Shown here: positions 34,559 through 43,689 of the stretch, one piece after another
How positions within the stretch are numbered: position 1 is the stretch's first letter
How the letters are laid out: the number at the start of each line of letters is the position of its first letter
Source: UBA4421 sp002704225
Lineage (GTDB): Bacteria > Pseudomonadota > Gammaproteobacteria > Pseudomonadales > Azotimanducaceae
NCBI GenBank assembly: GCA_902556425.1
Contig: CACDWG010000006.1
Coordinates: 72,157 to 136,156, forward strand
Reading direction: 5' to 3'
Length of the DNA stretch: 64,000 bases
Translations under genes and position numbers: made by a program
Notes under the pieces: model-generated
Databases searched by the model: none
What the model was told of the DNA's origin: nothing
What the model saw: only the letters and a program-made list of their open reading frames with translations

Positions 34559-35525
34559 CAATATCGTAGCTTTTGCAGCGTGCGTCATGATCGTGGATCT
34601 GCGACACGACGATCAGCTCGTCGGCCTGAGTCTTTTCCAAAAACGCGTGTACCTGACCACCGACTGAATCCTTGGTGCCGACGGCAGAGGCCGAGCTGAC
34701 GTGCTGCAGCATGGCACGGTCGGTATCACTTAAGTTGGCTTCAAAATTCGGATCAGGCTTGGGTAGAGGCCCAGGATTACCCTGACGCAAATTCAAAAAA
34801 GCCTGAAGTCCGGATGAGCGTAGCAGTAGGGCTTCTTCTTCGGTGTCGGCGGCGCAGATGTTGTAGCCCAAGATGACATGTGGCTTATCGAGTTGTTCTG
34901 AGGGTTCAAATTCCTGCCGATACAGCGTAATCGCACGCATCATGGCATCCGGCGCGAAATGCGAGGCAAAGGCGAAGGGTAGACCTAAGATGGCCGCGAG
35001 CTGAGCGCCGAATAAACTGGAACCCAAAATGTACAAAGGAACCTCTGAGCCAAAACCGGGTACGGCGGTTACTCGCTGTTGAGGCTGGCAGGTGCTGCCG
35101 AGGTAGCCCTTAAGCTCAATCACATCTTGGGGAAATTGGTTCGGGTCGCTGTGCAGCGTGCGTCGAAGCGCGTGGGCGGTGACGCCATCGGTGCCCGGGG
35201 CTCGTCCCAAGCCTAAATCGATACGCCCCGGATACAGCGCCTCCAGAGTGCCAAATTGCTCGGCGACCATCAGTGGAGAGTGATTGGGAAGCATAATGCC
35301 GCCAGATCCGACCCGTATGGATTTTGTGCCAGCGGCAATGTGGCCAATGACCACGGACGTTGCAGCGCTGGCAATGCCACGCATGTTGTGGTGCTCGGCG
35401 ACCCAGTAGCGATGGTAGCCCGCGCTTTCACAATGCTGAGCCAGTGCGCGAGAATTGGTCAGCGCCTGAGTGGCATCGCCGCCTTCGCAGATGGGCGACA
35501 GATCGAGTACTGATAACGTTGGCAT
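34533..35525 (-). CDS. LLM class flavin-dependent oxidoreductase (YhbW/MsnO8-like)
   Basis: 330-residue luciferase-like monooxygenase with 'LSVLDLSPICEGGDATQAL' at the N-terminus, 'HRYWVAEHHNMRGIAS' near residue 38, 'IRVGSGGIMLPNHSPLMVAEQ' near residue 70 (core 'GSGGIMLPNHSPLMVAEQ'), and 'YPGRIDLGLGRAPGTD' near residue 96. These are the fingerprints of the FMN-dependent YhbW/MsnO8 group rather than of the F420 group at 24785. GAGGGGATTCT precedes the ATG. Its last codons lie in a 19-base tandem repeat. Substrate unknown. Confidence 0.9.
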   Translation of the reverse strand: MPTLSVLDLSPICEGGDATQALTNSRALAQHCESAGYHRYWVAEHHNMRGIASAATSVVIGHIAAGTKSIRVGSGGIMLPNHSPLMVAEQFGTLEALYPGRIDLGLGRAPGTDGVTAHALRRTLHSDPNQFPQDVIELKGYLGSTCQPQQRVTAVPGFGSEVPLYILGSSLFGAQLAAILGLPFAFASHFAPDAMMRAITLYRQEFEPSEQLDKPHVILGYNICAADTEEEALLLRSSGLQAFLNLRQGNPGPLPKPDPNFEANLSDTDRAMLQHVSSASAVGTKDSVGGQVHAFLEKTQADELIVVSQIHDHDARCKSYDIAFDACAGL

Positions 35526-35640
35526 AGAATCCCCTCAAAAACCGATAACACAGTTTGCCAGACTCTTCACATAGATGCGCTTGGGTCGGTGGGTGTCTTG
35601 CCGTATCTTCGAGGCTGTTTAGTGACGATTGGGGGATGAG

Positions 35641-37461
35641 GTGAAATCACGATTACCACTGGTATTCGCTCTGTTTCTGGCCGCTTGCAGTTCGCCAGCG
35701 AAAGATTTTCAAACCGACATGGACAATTCGGTCGCGTCAGAAACACCCGCTGATTTTTTGGCTCGTAGTGAGCAGGAAATGTTAGCGCTCAACAAAGAAG
35801 TGGGTCTCGCCTTCTGGCTGCGCGCAACCTACATCACCCCGGATACCGGTGAGCTGGCTGCCCGGGCCAGCGAGCGATCCCTTGCATTCGATAGTGCGCT
35901 GATTGCCCAGGCCAAGGCGCTAAAAGGGGTGCCCACCGATCCAGAAAGTGCCAGAGCGATTGAGCTGATTTTACGCGGCTCTTCCATGCCGGCGCCCAAC
36001 GATCCGGCGCTGCGTGCCGAGCTGGCCCAGCTGGCTACCGATCTGGAGGGCTTATACGGTGCGGGTAAGGCCTGTGATGACAACGGCGACAACTGTAAAA
36101 CGCTACCCGAACTGGAAAACATACTGGCGGCTTCTCGAGATTACGACGAACAGCTTGAGGCATGGCAGGCGTGGCGCGGAGTCTCCCCTCCGATGCGGTC
36201 CATGTACCAACGCTTTGTCGAGTTGGCGAATCAAGGCGCTCGGGAACTGGGCTTTGCCAACTTAGGCGAGCAGTGGAAAGGCGGCTACGATCTATCGACT
36301 GCGGAATTTGAGGCGGAAACCCAGCGCCTCTGGGGGCAGGTGGAGCCATTGTACGAGGCCCTGCACTGTCATGTGCGCGATACCTTGTCCGAACATTACG
36401 GTGAGGATCGAGTGTCCCTCGAAGGGCCGATTCCAGCGCATTTGCTGGGCAATATGTGGGCGCAAAGTTGGGGGAACATCTATGACCTGTTAGAACCCTA
36501 TCCGGGAGTGGCTCCGCTTGATGTGACGTCGGCCTTGCAAGCGCAAAATTACGATCCTGTTCGTATGACCGAAACCGCAGAAGCCTTTTTTACTTCGCTG
36601 GGTTTGCCTGAACTGCCGCAGAGTTTTTGGGAGAACTCCATGCTGGTGGCACCGACGGATCACGACGCGGTATGTCATGCCAGTGCGTGGGATCTAGACA
36701 ACGGCAATGACCCCCGTATTAAGCAATGCGTCGAGGCGAACGAAGAACAGCTGGCAACGCTGCATCACGAGTTGGGTCATATTTACTACTACTTGATGTA
36801 CAAAGATGTCCGGCCATTTTTCAAGGGTGGCGCACACGACGGTTTTCATGAGGCGATTGGCGACACCATTGTGCTATCGATGACACCGGACTATCTGAAG
36901 GCAAAGGGCTTGGTTGACAGCGTAGCCGTCAGCGACGAGGCAGTGATCAATCAACAGATGAAGCTGGCGTTGGATAAAATCGCCTTTCTGCCATTTGGCA
37001 AACTGATCGACGAGTGGCGCTGGAAAGTGTTCTCAGGCGAAATTGCGCCCGAACAGTACAATAGCGGTTGGTGGGCTCTGCGAGCGTCCTATCAAGGTAT
37101 CGAACCCGCCGTTGAGCGCACCGAGGACGATTTTGATCCCGGTGCCAAGTACCACATTCCCGGTAACACGCCCTATACCCGTTATTTTCTCTCCCATGTG
37201 ATGCAGTTTCAGTTTCATCGGGCACTGTGTGACGCGGCCGGTTATCAGGGTCCGCTGCACAATTGCTCGATTTACAACAGCGAGGCGGCTGGGGACGCCC
37301 TGGGTGCCATGCTGGCCATGGGGGCGAGCAAGCCTTGGCCCGAAGCCATGGAGGCGCTCACTGGGCAACGACGTATGGATGCAGACGCGATCATTGATTA
37401 TTTTCAGCCGCTCATGACCTGGCTCAATGAGCAAAATGCAGGCCGGCAATGTGGTTGGTAG
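35641..37461 (+). CDS. M2-family (ACE-like) peptidase lipoprotein
   Basis: 606-residue dipeptidyl carboxypeptidase-like zinc protease. Signal peptide and lipobox 'LVFALFLAACSS' place it as a lipoprotein on the periplasmic side or outer membrane. The zinc site is H376-E377-L-G-H380, with the third ligand E404 in 'HEAIGD', a 24-residue separation identical to angiotensin-converting enzyme (H387 to E411). 'FLSHVMQFQFHRALC' near residue 520 is also typical. The open frame begins at TTG 35629, but GGGGGATGAG directly before GTG 35641 marks the better start. It releases C-terminal dipeptides from peptides; the native substrate is unknown. Confidence 0.92.
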   Translation: MKSRLPLVFALFLAACSSPAKDFQTDMDNSVASETPADFLARSEQEMLALNKEVGLAFWLRATYITPDTGELAARASERSLAFDSALIAQAKALKGVPTDPESARAIELILRGSSMPAPNDPALRAELAQLATDLEGLYGAGKACDDNGDNCKTLPELENILAASRDYDEQLEAWQAWRGVSPPMRSMYQRFVELANQGARELGFANLGEQWKGGYDLSTAEFEAETQRLWGQVEPLYEALHCHVRDTLSEHYGEDRVSLEGPIPAHLLGNMWAQSWGNIYDLLEPYPGVAPLDVTSALQAQNYDPVRMTETAEAFFTSLGLPELPQSFWENSMLVAPTDHDAVCHASAWDLDNGNDPRIKQCVEANEEQLATLHHELGHIYYYLMYKDVRPFFKGGAHDGFHEAIGDTIVLSMTPDYLKAKGLVDSVAVSDEAVINQQMKLALDKIAFLPFGKLIDEWRWKVFSGEIAPEQYNSGWWALRASYQGIEPAVERTEDDFDPGAKYHIPGNTPYTRYFLSHVMQFQFHRALCDAAGYQGPLHNCSIYNSEAAGDALGAMLAMGASKPWPEAMEALTGQRRMDADAIIDYFQPLMTWLNEQNAGRQCGW

Positions 37462-37476
37462 CCGATGACCTAAATG

Positions 37477-38763
37477 TTATCGGGTCCAGCGCACGGGAAT
37501 CATGCCTTCCAGAAGACCGTTAATGCTGAACGCGTTGATGTCTTTTTCTTCGCCCACGGAACTGGCGAAGCGCGAGTCGCCATTGGATCGCGCGAAGACA
37601 TGAGATTGAGGGTACTTTTGCTTTAGCCACAGCGCGGTGCGCAGATTGTCACGACCACTACCTGTGCCAAGGATGAAAACTGTGTTCTCGTTTTCCAGAT
37701 CGACCTTGGCGGCCACACGTCGCCACACTTCAGGGTTTGAAATGTCACCCCGCATGACCGAGCGCTCGTAGTTCGAGGGCAATTGCTGCTGCTCTTCAAC
37801 CACCATCATGCGACGCTCAGCGTCTTGATCAATGATGACGACGTGGGCTAGCTCGCTCTCTTGAGTACGCCGGAGTTGTTCGATTACGGATTGGCCGAAG
37901 CGTCCGAAACCTGCGATGACGACATTGTCCAACCCTTCGGTGCGAGCAAACTGTTGACGCAGGTTGCGGCGCACAAAGGCCATGCCGGCCATGTTGTAGC
38001 GGTTAAAAATAACGCAGTGTCGCCCCAGCGAAGTTTTTAACAATGTGCGCATGAAGCGCAGATTTTGGCAGTGAATGACGACCCGGAACCTGAGGTTTGG
38101 CGCGGATTCCAGCACTCGGGTGGCGGCTTCAAAGGCTTGGAAATCGTTTTTGCCCAGCAGCAGAACGCGCTTGGCGCGCTTGAGTTTCAGCTGTTTACGC
38201 AAGAAGCCCAGCGTCAAGTCACCGACTACGGTGGCCACACCGTACTTTTGCTGCAGTTCTTGTTCACGTATGGATTCAAACTCGGTATCAACAACGATGA
38301 CCCGGCAGTTACGGTTTTCACGGCGCAACAGACGCAGATAACTGATCGTCAGCTCACCCGAGCCGAATATGACCACATGGTCTTGCAGGTTTCTCAACAG
38401 CCATTGCTGAGGGTTGAGCATGCGCAGAACCGCTTCAACTACCGCAGAGGCGGTGAGCAGGGGTGCGCCGAAAAAAGCGATCCAGAGTAAAGTTTGAGCC
38501 CATACGGGTCCACCGGTCGGCATGCCAAGGTCCAGCCCCCCGACCACGAACAGTCCCAAGATGTAGTAAGTCTGTTCAAGAATCGTGGCCTGAGTGACGT
38601 CCGGTCGTGCGCTCAGTGCGACGCCATTGGCGAAGGCCACCAAGCCCATGACAAAGATAAGAGCAACGGCCATCCATCGCCAGCCCAGGCTCGCGCCGGT
38701 TAAGCGCTTGAGCGGCGTGTCCGTTTGTGGATTAAATGACTCTGAATTGGGTGTTTCTTGCAC
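37477..38763 (-). CDS. Two-RCK-domain membrane protein, channel-like with altered pore loop
   Basis: 428 residues starting at GTG, with AGG eight bases upstream. Two membrane helices (about 28-50 and 89-112) flank a pore-like loop. Two Rossmann RCK/TrkA-N domains follow: 'DHVVIFGSGELTISYL' at about 128 and 'NVVIAGFGRFGQSVIEQL' at about 277. The layout is that of RCK-gated K+ channels or CASTOR/POLLUX-type channels. However, the loop reads 'GGLDLGMPTGGP' (about 75-86), not the TxGYG K+ filter. Ion selectivity is therefore open; the protein might be a channel for another ion or a non-conducting sensor. It converges with the M2 peptidase gene. Confidence 0.83.
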   Translation of the reverse strand: MQETPNSESFNPQTDTPLKRLTGASLGWRWMAVALIFVMGLVAFANGVALSARPDVTQATILEQTYYILGLFVVGGLDLGMPTGGPVWAQTLLWIAFFGAPLLTASAVVEAVLRMLNPQQWLLRNLQDHVVIFGSGELTISYLRLLRRENRNCRVIVVDTEFESIREQELQQKYGVATVVGDLTLGFLRKQLKLKRAKRVLLLGKNDFQAFEAATRVLESAPNLRFRVVIHCQNLRFMRTLLKTSLGRHCVIFNRYNMAGMAFVRRNLRQQFARTEGLDNVVIAGFGRFGQSVIEQLRRTQESELAHVVIIDQDAERRMMVVEEQQQLPSNYERSVMRGDISNPEVWRRVAAKVDLENENTVFILGTGSGRDNLRTALWLKQKYPQSHVFARSNGDSRFASSVGEEKDINAFSINGLLEGMIPVRWTR

Positions 38764-38869
38764 CGGGTTAACCTAGTAATAATGCTCCGCGGGCTGCGTT
38801 GCTTGTTTGCGCATGGCAGGCATTCCCGCGCTTGCTACTATGGCGTAATTGTATTCCGAGGAGAGAGGG

Positions 38870-39703
38870 ATGTCAGAGTTTTCGACCATTGTATATGAAG
38901 TGACCGATCAGGTTGCCCGAATCACGTTGAATCGCGTGGATGTCCGCAACGCCCAAGACAAGACCATGCTATACGAACTGAATGATGCCTTTGATTTGGC
39001 GGCACAGGATGACGACGTGAAAGTCATTGTGCTGAACGCCAATGGCCCGCATTTTTCGTCTGGTCATGATTTGGCGGATCAAACCTCCATGGCAGATTTC
39101 CAGCCGGTGTCTAACTGGGGCGGGTTTGGTAAACCCGGTGCGGAAGGCTATCAATCCCAAGAAGAGGAAATTTATCTGGGGCTGTGCTGGCGCTGGCGCA
39201 ACCTGCCCAAGCCGACCATCGCTCAAGTGCACGGTAAAGTGATTGCCGGCGGACTGATGCTGATTTGGGTCTGCGATTTGATCATCGCCTCAGACGACGC
39301 AACATTTTCCGATCCGGTGGTCGCCTTTGGCGTGAACGGCGTCGAATATTTTGCTCACCCCTGGGAGATGGGACCGCGCAAAGCCAAGGAACTGCTGTTT
39401 ACCGGTGACAAGATCAGTGCTGAGGAGGCCAAGGCATTGGGTATGGTGAATCATGTGGTGTCAGCAGACGCCCTACACGATTTCACGCAAACCATGGCCG
39501 ATCGTATCGCCAGTAGACCAAGTATGGGATTGCGATTGGCTAAGCAGAGCGTCAATCAGGCGCAGGATGCCCAAGGTTTTTGGACCGCGCTGCAGGGCGC
39601 GATGTCACTGCAACAATTGGGTCATGCGAACAATCAGATCGTGCATGGCCGACTGGTGGATCCAGCCGGCGCCCAGGTGATACGGGATGATGCCAAGCGC
39701 TAG
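38870..39703 (+). CDS. Enoyl-CoA hydratase/isomerase family protein
   Basis: 277-residue crotonase. 'TLNRVDVRNAQDKTMLYEL' opens the fold, 'NGPHFSSGHDLADQTS' forms the first oxyanion-hole strand, and 'HGKVIAGGLMLIWVCDLIIAS' the second. At the two classical glutamate positions it has Met ('GLMLIW') and Asp/Pro ('FSDPVVAFGVNGVEYF'), so ordinary hydration is unlikely and another crotonase reaction or lost activity is possible. GAGGAGAGAGGG immediately precedes the ATG at 38870; the frame extends to 38849 without support. It converges with a paralogue at 39734. Confidence 0.87.
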   Translation: MSEFSTIVYEVTDQVARITLNRVDVRNAQDKTMLYELNDAFDLAAQDDDVKVIVLNANGPHFSSGHDLADQTSMADFQPVSNWGGFGKPGAEGYQSQEEEIYLGLCWRWRNLPKPTIAQVHGKVIAGGLMLIWVCDLIIASDDATFSDPVVAFGVNGVEYFAHPWEMGPRKAKELLFTGDKISAEEAKALGMVNHVVSADALHDFTQTMADRIASRPSMGLRLAKQSVNQAQDAQGFWTALQGAMSLQQLGHANNQIVHGRLVDPAGAQVIRDDAKR

Positions 39704-39733
39704 CGTGTAAGGAACGCGAGGGTTAGGTAGTGG

Positions 39734-40564
39734 CTAGCGACCGGTAAAGTTAGGCTTTCGTTTTTCCAAAAATGCCTTCAGCCCTTCCTCAAAGTCCTCG
39801 CTGGCAAACATGCCTGCTAGGTGCACCATGAGGTGGTCTACCGCGGTGTCGTAGGATTCTTCCAAGCCCATACGCATCATACGCTTGGTGGTTTGTACGG
39901 CCATCGGTGCGTTATCGGCCACTTCTTGGGCCCAGGCCATGGCTGTGGGGAGCAGTTCATCGTGAGGCACCACGGCGTTAACGAGGCCGAGTTCGAGGCA
40001 CTCATCGGCCATCACGGTTCGACCCCGGTAATACAGTTCGGCAGATTTCGCCCAACCCACCAATCTTGGGAGCAACCATGTGCCGCCGCTTTCTGGCACC
40101 ACATTCCGTCTGGCAGTAATGGCCGCCATTTTGCCGTGCTCGGACATGATGCGCATGTCGCAGAGCAGGGTGAGATCCATGCCGTAGCCGGCGGCTGCGC
40201 CATTGACGGCGCAAATGATCGGCGTGTCGCAATGCCACATCACATTGATGGGGGCGTCTCGAAGATCAAACAATTTACGCGGCGGACGGTTGTGATTGCC
40301 GGTTTCCTCATCGCCTTGTTCGTTTTCACGTCGCTTGTTCGTGTCGATGAGGTCCAAGCCGGCGCAGAAGCCTTTGCCTTCGCCGGTGAGAACGATGCAG
40401 CGAATGTCTGGGTCTTTATCCGCTGCTACGACCTTGGCAGACAGTTCATCGAGCATGTCGCGGCTGATGGCGTTGAGGCGATCCGGGCGATTTAACTTAA
40501 TTAACAACACGCGATCATGCTGCTCCAATATCAGTTGGTCGGTAGTCGACTGGGTAATGCTCAT
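39734..40564 (-). CDS. Enoyl-CoA hydratase/isomerase family protein
   Basis: 276-residue crotonase with 'NRPDRLNAISRDMLDEL', 'GEGKGFCAGLDLIDTNK' (oxyanion hole, near residue 65) and 'NGAAAGYGMDLTLLCDMRIMS' near residue 125. An Asp replaces the first classical glutamate ('YGMDLT'), and 'TARRNVVPESGGTWLLPRLVG' (core 'RRNVVPESGGTWLLPR') replaces the second region, with a Glu two positions before GGT as in PaaG-type isomerases. Isomerase rather than hydratase chemistry is favoured. GAGGAGAGAG precedes the ATG. It is separated from the converging paralogue by 30 bases. Confidence 0.88.
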   Translation of the reverse strand: MSITQSTTDQLILEQHDRVLLIKLNRPDRLNAISRDMLDELSAKVVAADKDPDIRCIVLTGEGKGFCAGLDLIDTNKRRENEQGDEETGNHNRPPRKLFDLRDAPINVMWHCDTPIICAVNGAAAGYGMDLTLLCDMRIMSEHGKMAAITARRNVVPESGGTWLLPRLVGWAKSAELYYRGRTVMADECLELGLVNAVVPHDELLPTAMAWAQEVADNAPMAVQTTKRMMRMGLEESYDTAVDHLMVHLAGMFASEDFEEGLKAFLEKRKPNFTGR

Positions 40565-40593
40565 GCACCTCTCTCCTCAAATTTCTGCTGATG

Positions 40594-40607
40594 TTTTCAG
40601 ATGAAAA
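40594..40607. promoter_or_regulatory. Short palindrome in a divergent promoter region
   Basis: TTTTCA-GA-TGAAAA is a perfect 14-base inverted repeat 30 bases upstream of the crotonase start and about 150 bases upstream of the DUF5916 gene. Possible operator; no regulator is adjacent, and AT-rich palindromes of this size are common. Confidence 0.22.
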
Positions 40608-40758
40608 GATCCACGGATCGACCGCTGGGGTCAAGTCGCCGAGGAAGACGCAATCTATTAATTCCCGTTCAAATATCGGAAAATGTCAGGCTGCCCTCGG
40701 TTCGTAGTTTTACTGTCGAGTTGCTCCACGGTTGTTGTGTATTTTTTGGGAGGATGTT

Positions 40759-43656
40759 TTGTCCCTATCCGTTTTGCCTCGATTTGCTCTCGGCTTCAGT
40801 CTGCTGTGGGCTCTAGCCCTAGGTTCCGCAACTGCTCTTTCAGCACCCGCTGAGGGCCAAGGGCCGGGCGCAGAGGGAGTCGTCATCGGCAGTTTCAGTG
40901 AGCGGGATAATGCTGAACGCCGTGTTCGGGGCCTGGCTCCGAAGATGGCAGCTATCGATGTAGTGCTGTCGGTGTTGCCCGACGGTCGCGGGCTGTTCCG
41001 TGTTGTTGCCCAGGCTCAGGATATGGCCAGTCGGCGTTTACTTCAGCGCTTGCGCATCAGCGGCTTTCCTGACGCGTGGCATATCAGCGACAGCGCCCTT
41101 CTTGGCGCAGCGCGAGTCCCGTCGGCTCCTGCCCCAGTGCGCGTGGTGACTCCGAACAAGACGGAGTCGAAAGTAAAAACTGCCGGGCCGACAAACCAGG
41201 GTGAGCCCGCCGTCCTCGTCGATAGCGCCCTTGCCGACGCAGCTGGACGTGGCGAGCAGACGGTTTTCGGCACCGAGGCTGGTGTGGATTTGCATCAGCT
41301 TAAGATCCAAACCGTGGACCATACGAGTGCATCGATCACCATCGATGGTCGTATCGACGAGGCGGTTTGGCAAGGTATTCCATACTACGACAACATGGGT
41401 GTTTCGATCCCAGATCTGGGCACAGACGCAGAGTTCTCCACCAAAATACGCCTCCTTGCTACGGAAAAAGGTTTGTATGTGAGTGCGGACATGGAGCAGC
41501 CCGTGGACACCCTGGTTGAACGATTGACGCGGCGTGATGACTGGGTAGACCGAGATCTTTTCGGTGTCACCATTGATGCCTCGGGCGAAGGAAAGCTCGG
41601 ATATTGGTTCTATGTTGCGTTAGGCAACAGTCTCAACGACGGTAAGGTGCTGCCTGAACGCCGTTTTCAACGAGATTGGGACGGACATTGGACGGCGGAG
41701 GCCGCGCGTACCGACACCGGCTGGAGTGCAGAAATGTATTTGCCTTGGTCGATGATGGACATGCCTCAGCGCGAAGGCTTGCGCAATATGGGTTTCGTGG
41801 CCAGCCGCATGGTGTCTCATCGGAATCAGCGTTATCAGTGGCCTCGTTATGGAGTAACCACCAAGCGTTACGTCTCAGCGTTCAATCGGATGCAGATGGA
41901 AGGGGTAAAGCCCGTGCCACAAAAGTCGATTATTCCCTTTATCGCCGCCACCCAAGACGAGGTCTATGGTGACACAGAATTCCGCGTTGGCGCTGACTTC
42001 ACGTGGAAGCCATCGCCCAAGGCGCAAATCTCGGGCTCCATCAATCCCGACTTCGGTGCGGTGGAATCTGATGACGTGGTGCTGAATCTCACCGCAAGCG
42101 AAACATTTTTCCCGGAGAAACGGCTGTTCTTCCTCGAAGGCAGTGAGGTATTTAATGTGATGCCGCGAGACGATTTCAGCTCGATCAGCCGTATTGCGCT
42201 GAACGAGGATTTTTCAACCACGTCTCGTCGGGTCTATCTGCAAGAGCATGTACCCTTGCCGATTTCATTGCTCAACACCCGTCGCATCGGTGGTACAGCC
42301 AGCCAAATGATGGTGCCTGATGGCGTCACGCTGGATCGCGGCCAGCGGGACGTGCCTACTGACCTGATTGGCGCGGCGAAGGTCACTGGCAGCACCGACA
42401 GTCTGCGCTACGGTGTGCTGGCAGCCTTTGAAGACGATGTGGAGTGGTTGGCTCGAGATGCCAATGATCAGCCGGTGACGTTGACCGGGACGGGGCGGGA
42501 CTTCGCAGTGGCGCGACTGATGTATACAGCGCCGGAGACAACCTCATGGGGGTATATGGGCACCTTTATGAGCGGCAGTCGGTTTGATACCAGCGTGCAC
42601 AGCCTTGATGGGCATTTACAGAGTAAGGACGGCTCGCTCAACGCAGACGCACAATGGATCATGAGCGATCGTGATGGTGTTACCGGTTATGGGGCGATGT
42701 TCGATGCACTGTATGCAGTGAGCCCCAATTTGCGACACAAGTTCGAAGTGGATGTGATGGATGAAGATATCGACTTTAACGATCTTGGGTTTTTGCGTCG
42801 TAACGACTACGTCAAAGGCCGCTATGTGTTGCTGTACAACAAACAAAACTTGAGCGCCAATCTGAGCAACTATCGGACAACGTTGGTGGTAAAGCACCAG
42901 CAAAATCTGAGCGAGAACCAGATTACCGACAGTGCTGTGCTGTGGCGCTCCTCAGTTGTGCTGCCCGGGCGCAACACATTGCGAGCGGGTGTGGGCTATT
43001 TTCCCAAACGGTATGAAGACATTGACAGCCGTGGCAACGGTGCTTATCGCGTAGACGGCGGTGGCTGGTTTGAAAGCGTTTTGTCCACAGATGCGGGCAA
43101 AAAAGCCAGCTTCAGTTTTGGTGTGGGTGGGGCGCAGGAGCATCTGGGCGACTGGTCCTATAACGCCACCATGGGCGTCACCTACCTGCCCATCGATCAA
43201 CTCAGTGTATCCATGGACCTTCGCTACAAGGATCGCAGTGGTTGGTTAGTCTATCAGGGGGGGCGTAATTTCGGTGCCTTCGATGCAGATGAGTGGCAGC
43301 CGTCCCTAGACATCAACTGGTTTATCGCGCCGGGTCATCAACTGCGCTGGAACCTGCAGTGGGCGGGTGTTCGAGCGACGGATAAGGGCTTCTTTGCCGT
43401 GCCCTTGGGCGACGGCGATCTGATAGCAGCAGAGCGTGAACGTGATAACTACGATTTCAACATCACCCGCTTGACGACGCAGTTGCGCTATCGATGGGCG
43501 ATTGCGCCTTTGACAGATTTCTACTTGGTGTATAACCGTGGTAACGCGCTAAAACCACAGGACGAATTTGACGTGTTAGATTTGTTTGACGAGAGCTTCA
43601 GCGAGCCAGTAATCAATACCTTTGTCGCTAAGTTGCGTTATCGCTTCGGTAATTGA
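40759..43656 (+). CDS. SPOR-like / CBM9-like / DUF5916 outer-membrane protein
   Basis: About 965 residues from a TTG at 40759, with GGGAGG five bases upstream; a longer frame from 40732 lacks support. After a signal peptide ('FALGFSLLWALALGSATALS') a SPOR-like module (about 41-110, 'VVIGSFSERDNAERRVRGL') is followed by a linker. A CBM9-like sandwich begins at 'SITIDGRIDEAVWQG' (about 192). A DUF5916 region runs to the end, with 'INPDFGAVESDDVVLNLTASETFFPEKR' (core 'NPDFGAVESDDVVLNLT') and many alternating amphipathic strands ending in 'VAKLRYRFGN', a typical beta-barrel terminus. Outer-membrane location is likely; function of DUF5916 is not established. Confidence 0.8.
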   Translation: MSLSVLPRFALGFSLLWALALGSATALSAPAEGQGPGAEGVVIGSFSERDNAERRVRGLAPKMAAIDVVLSVLPDGRGLFRVVAQAQDMASRRLLQRLRISGFPDAWHISDSALLGAARVPSAPAPVRVVTPNKTESKVKTAGPTNQGEPAVLVDSALADAAGRGEQTVFGTEAGVDLHQLKIQTVDHTSASITIDGRIDEAVWQGIPYYDNMGVSIPDLGTDAEFSTKIRLLATEKGLYVSADMEQPVDTLVERLTRRDDWVDRDLFGVTIDASGEGKLGYWFYVALGNSLNDGKVLPERRFQRDWDGHWTAEAARTDTGWSAEMYLPWSMMDMPQREGLRNMGFVASRMVSHRNQRYQWPRYGVTTKRYVSAFNRMQMEGVKPVPQKSIIPFIAATQDEVYGDTEFRVGADFTWKPSPKAQISGSINPDFGAVESDDVVLNLTASETFFPEKRLFFLEGSEVFNVMPRDDFSSISRIALNEDFSTTSRRVYLQEHVPLPISLLNTRRIGGTASQMMVPDGVTLDRGQRDVPTDLIGAAKVTGSTDSLRYGVLAAFEDDVEWLARDANDQPVTLTGTGRDFAVARLMYTAPETTSWGYMGTFMSGSRFDTSVHSLDGHLQSKDGSLNADAQWIMSDRDGVTGYGAMFDALYAVSPNLRHKFEVDVMDEDIDFNDLGFLRRNDYVKGRYVLLYNKQNLSANLSNYRTTLVVKHQQNLSENQITDSAVLWRSSVVLPGRNTLRAGVGYFPKRYEDIDSRGNGAYRVDGGGWFESVLSTDAGKKASFSFGVGGAQEHLGDWSYNATMGVTYLPIDQLSVSMDLRYKDRSGWLVYQGGRNFGAFDADEWQPSLDINWFIAPGHQLRWNLQWAGVRATDKGFFAVPLGDGDLIAAERERDNYDFNITRLTTQLRYRWAIAPLTDFYLVYNRGNALKPQDEFDVLDLFDESFSEPVINTFVAKLRYRFGN

Positions 43657-43689
43657 TGGCCAAAAAGGCTAAATAGGAGGATGGCTTAA

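Noticed and set aside
43681..43689. ATG-GCT-TAA mini-frame just before the serine hydrolase start
   Set aside because: Two codons with no spacing from AGGAGG; the real start at 43690 has proper spacing. Probably incidental.
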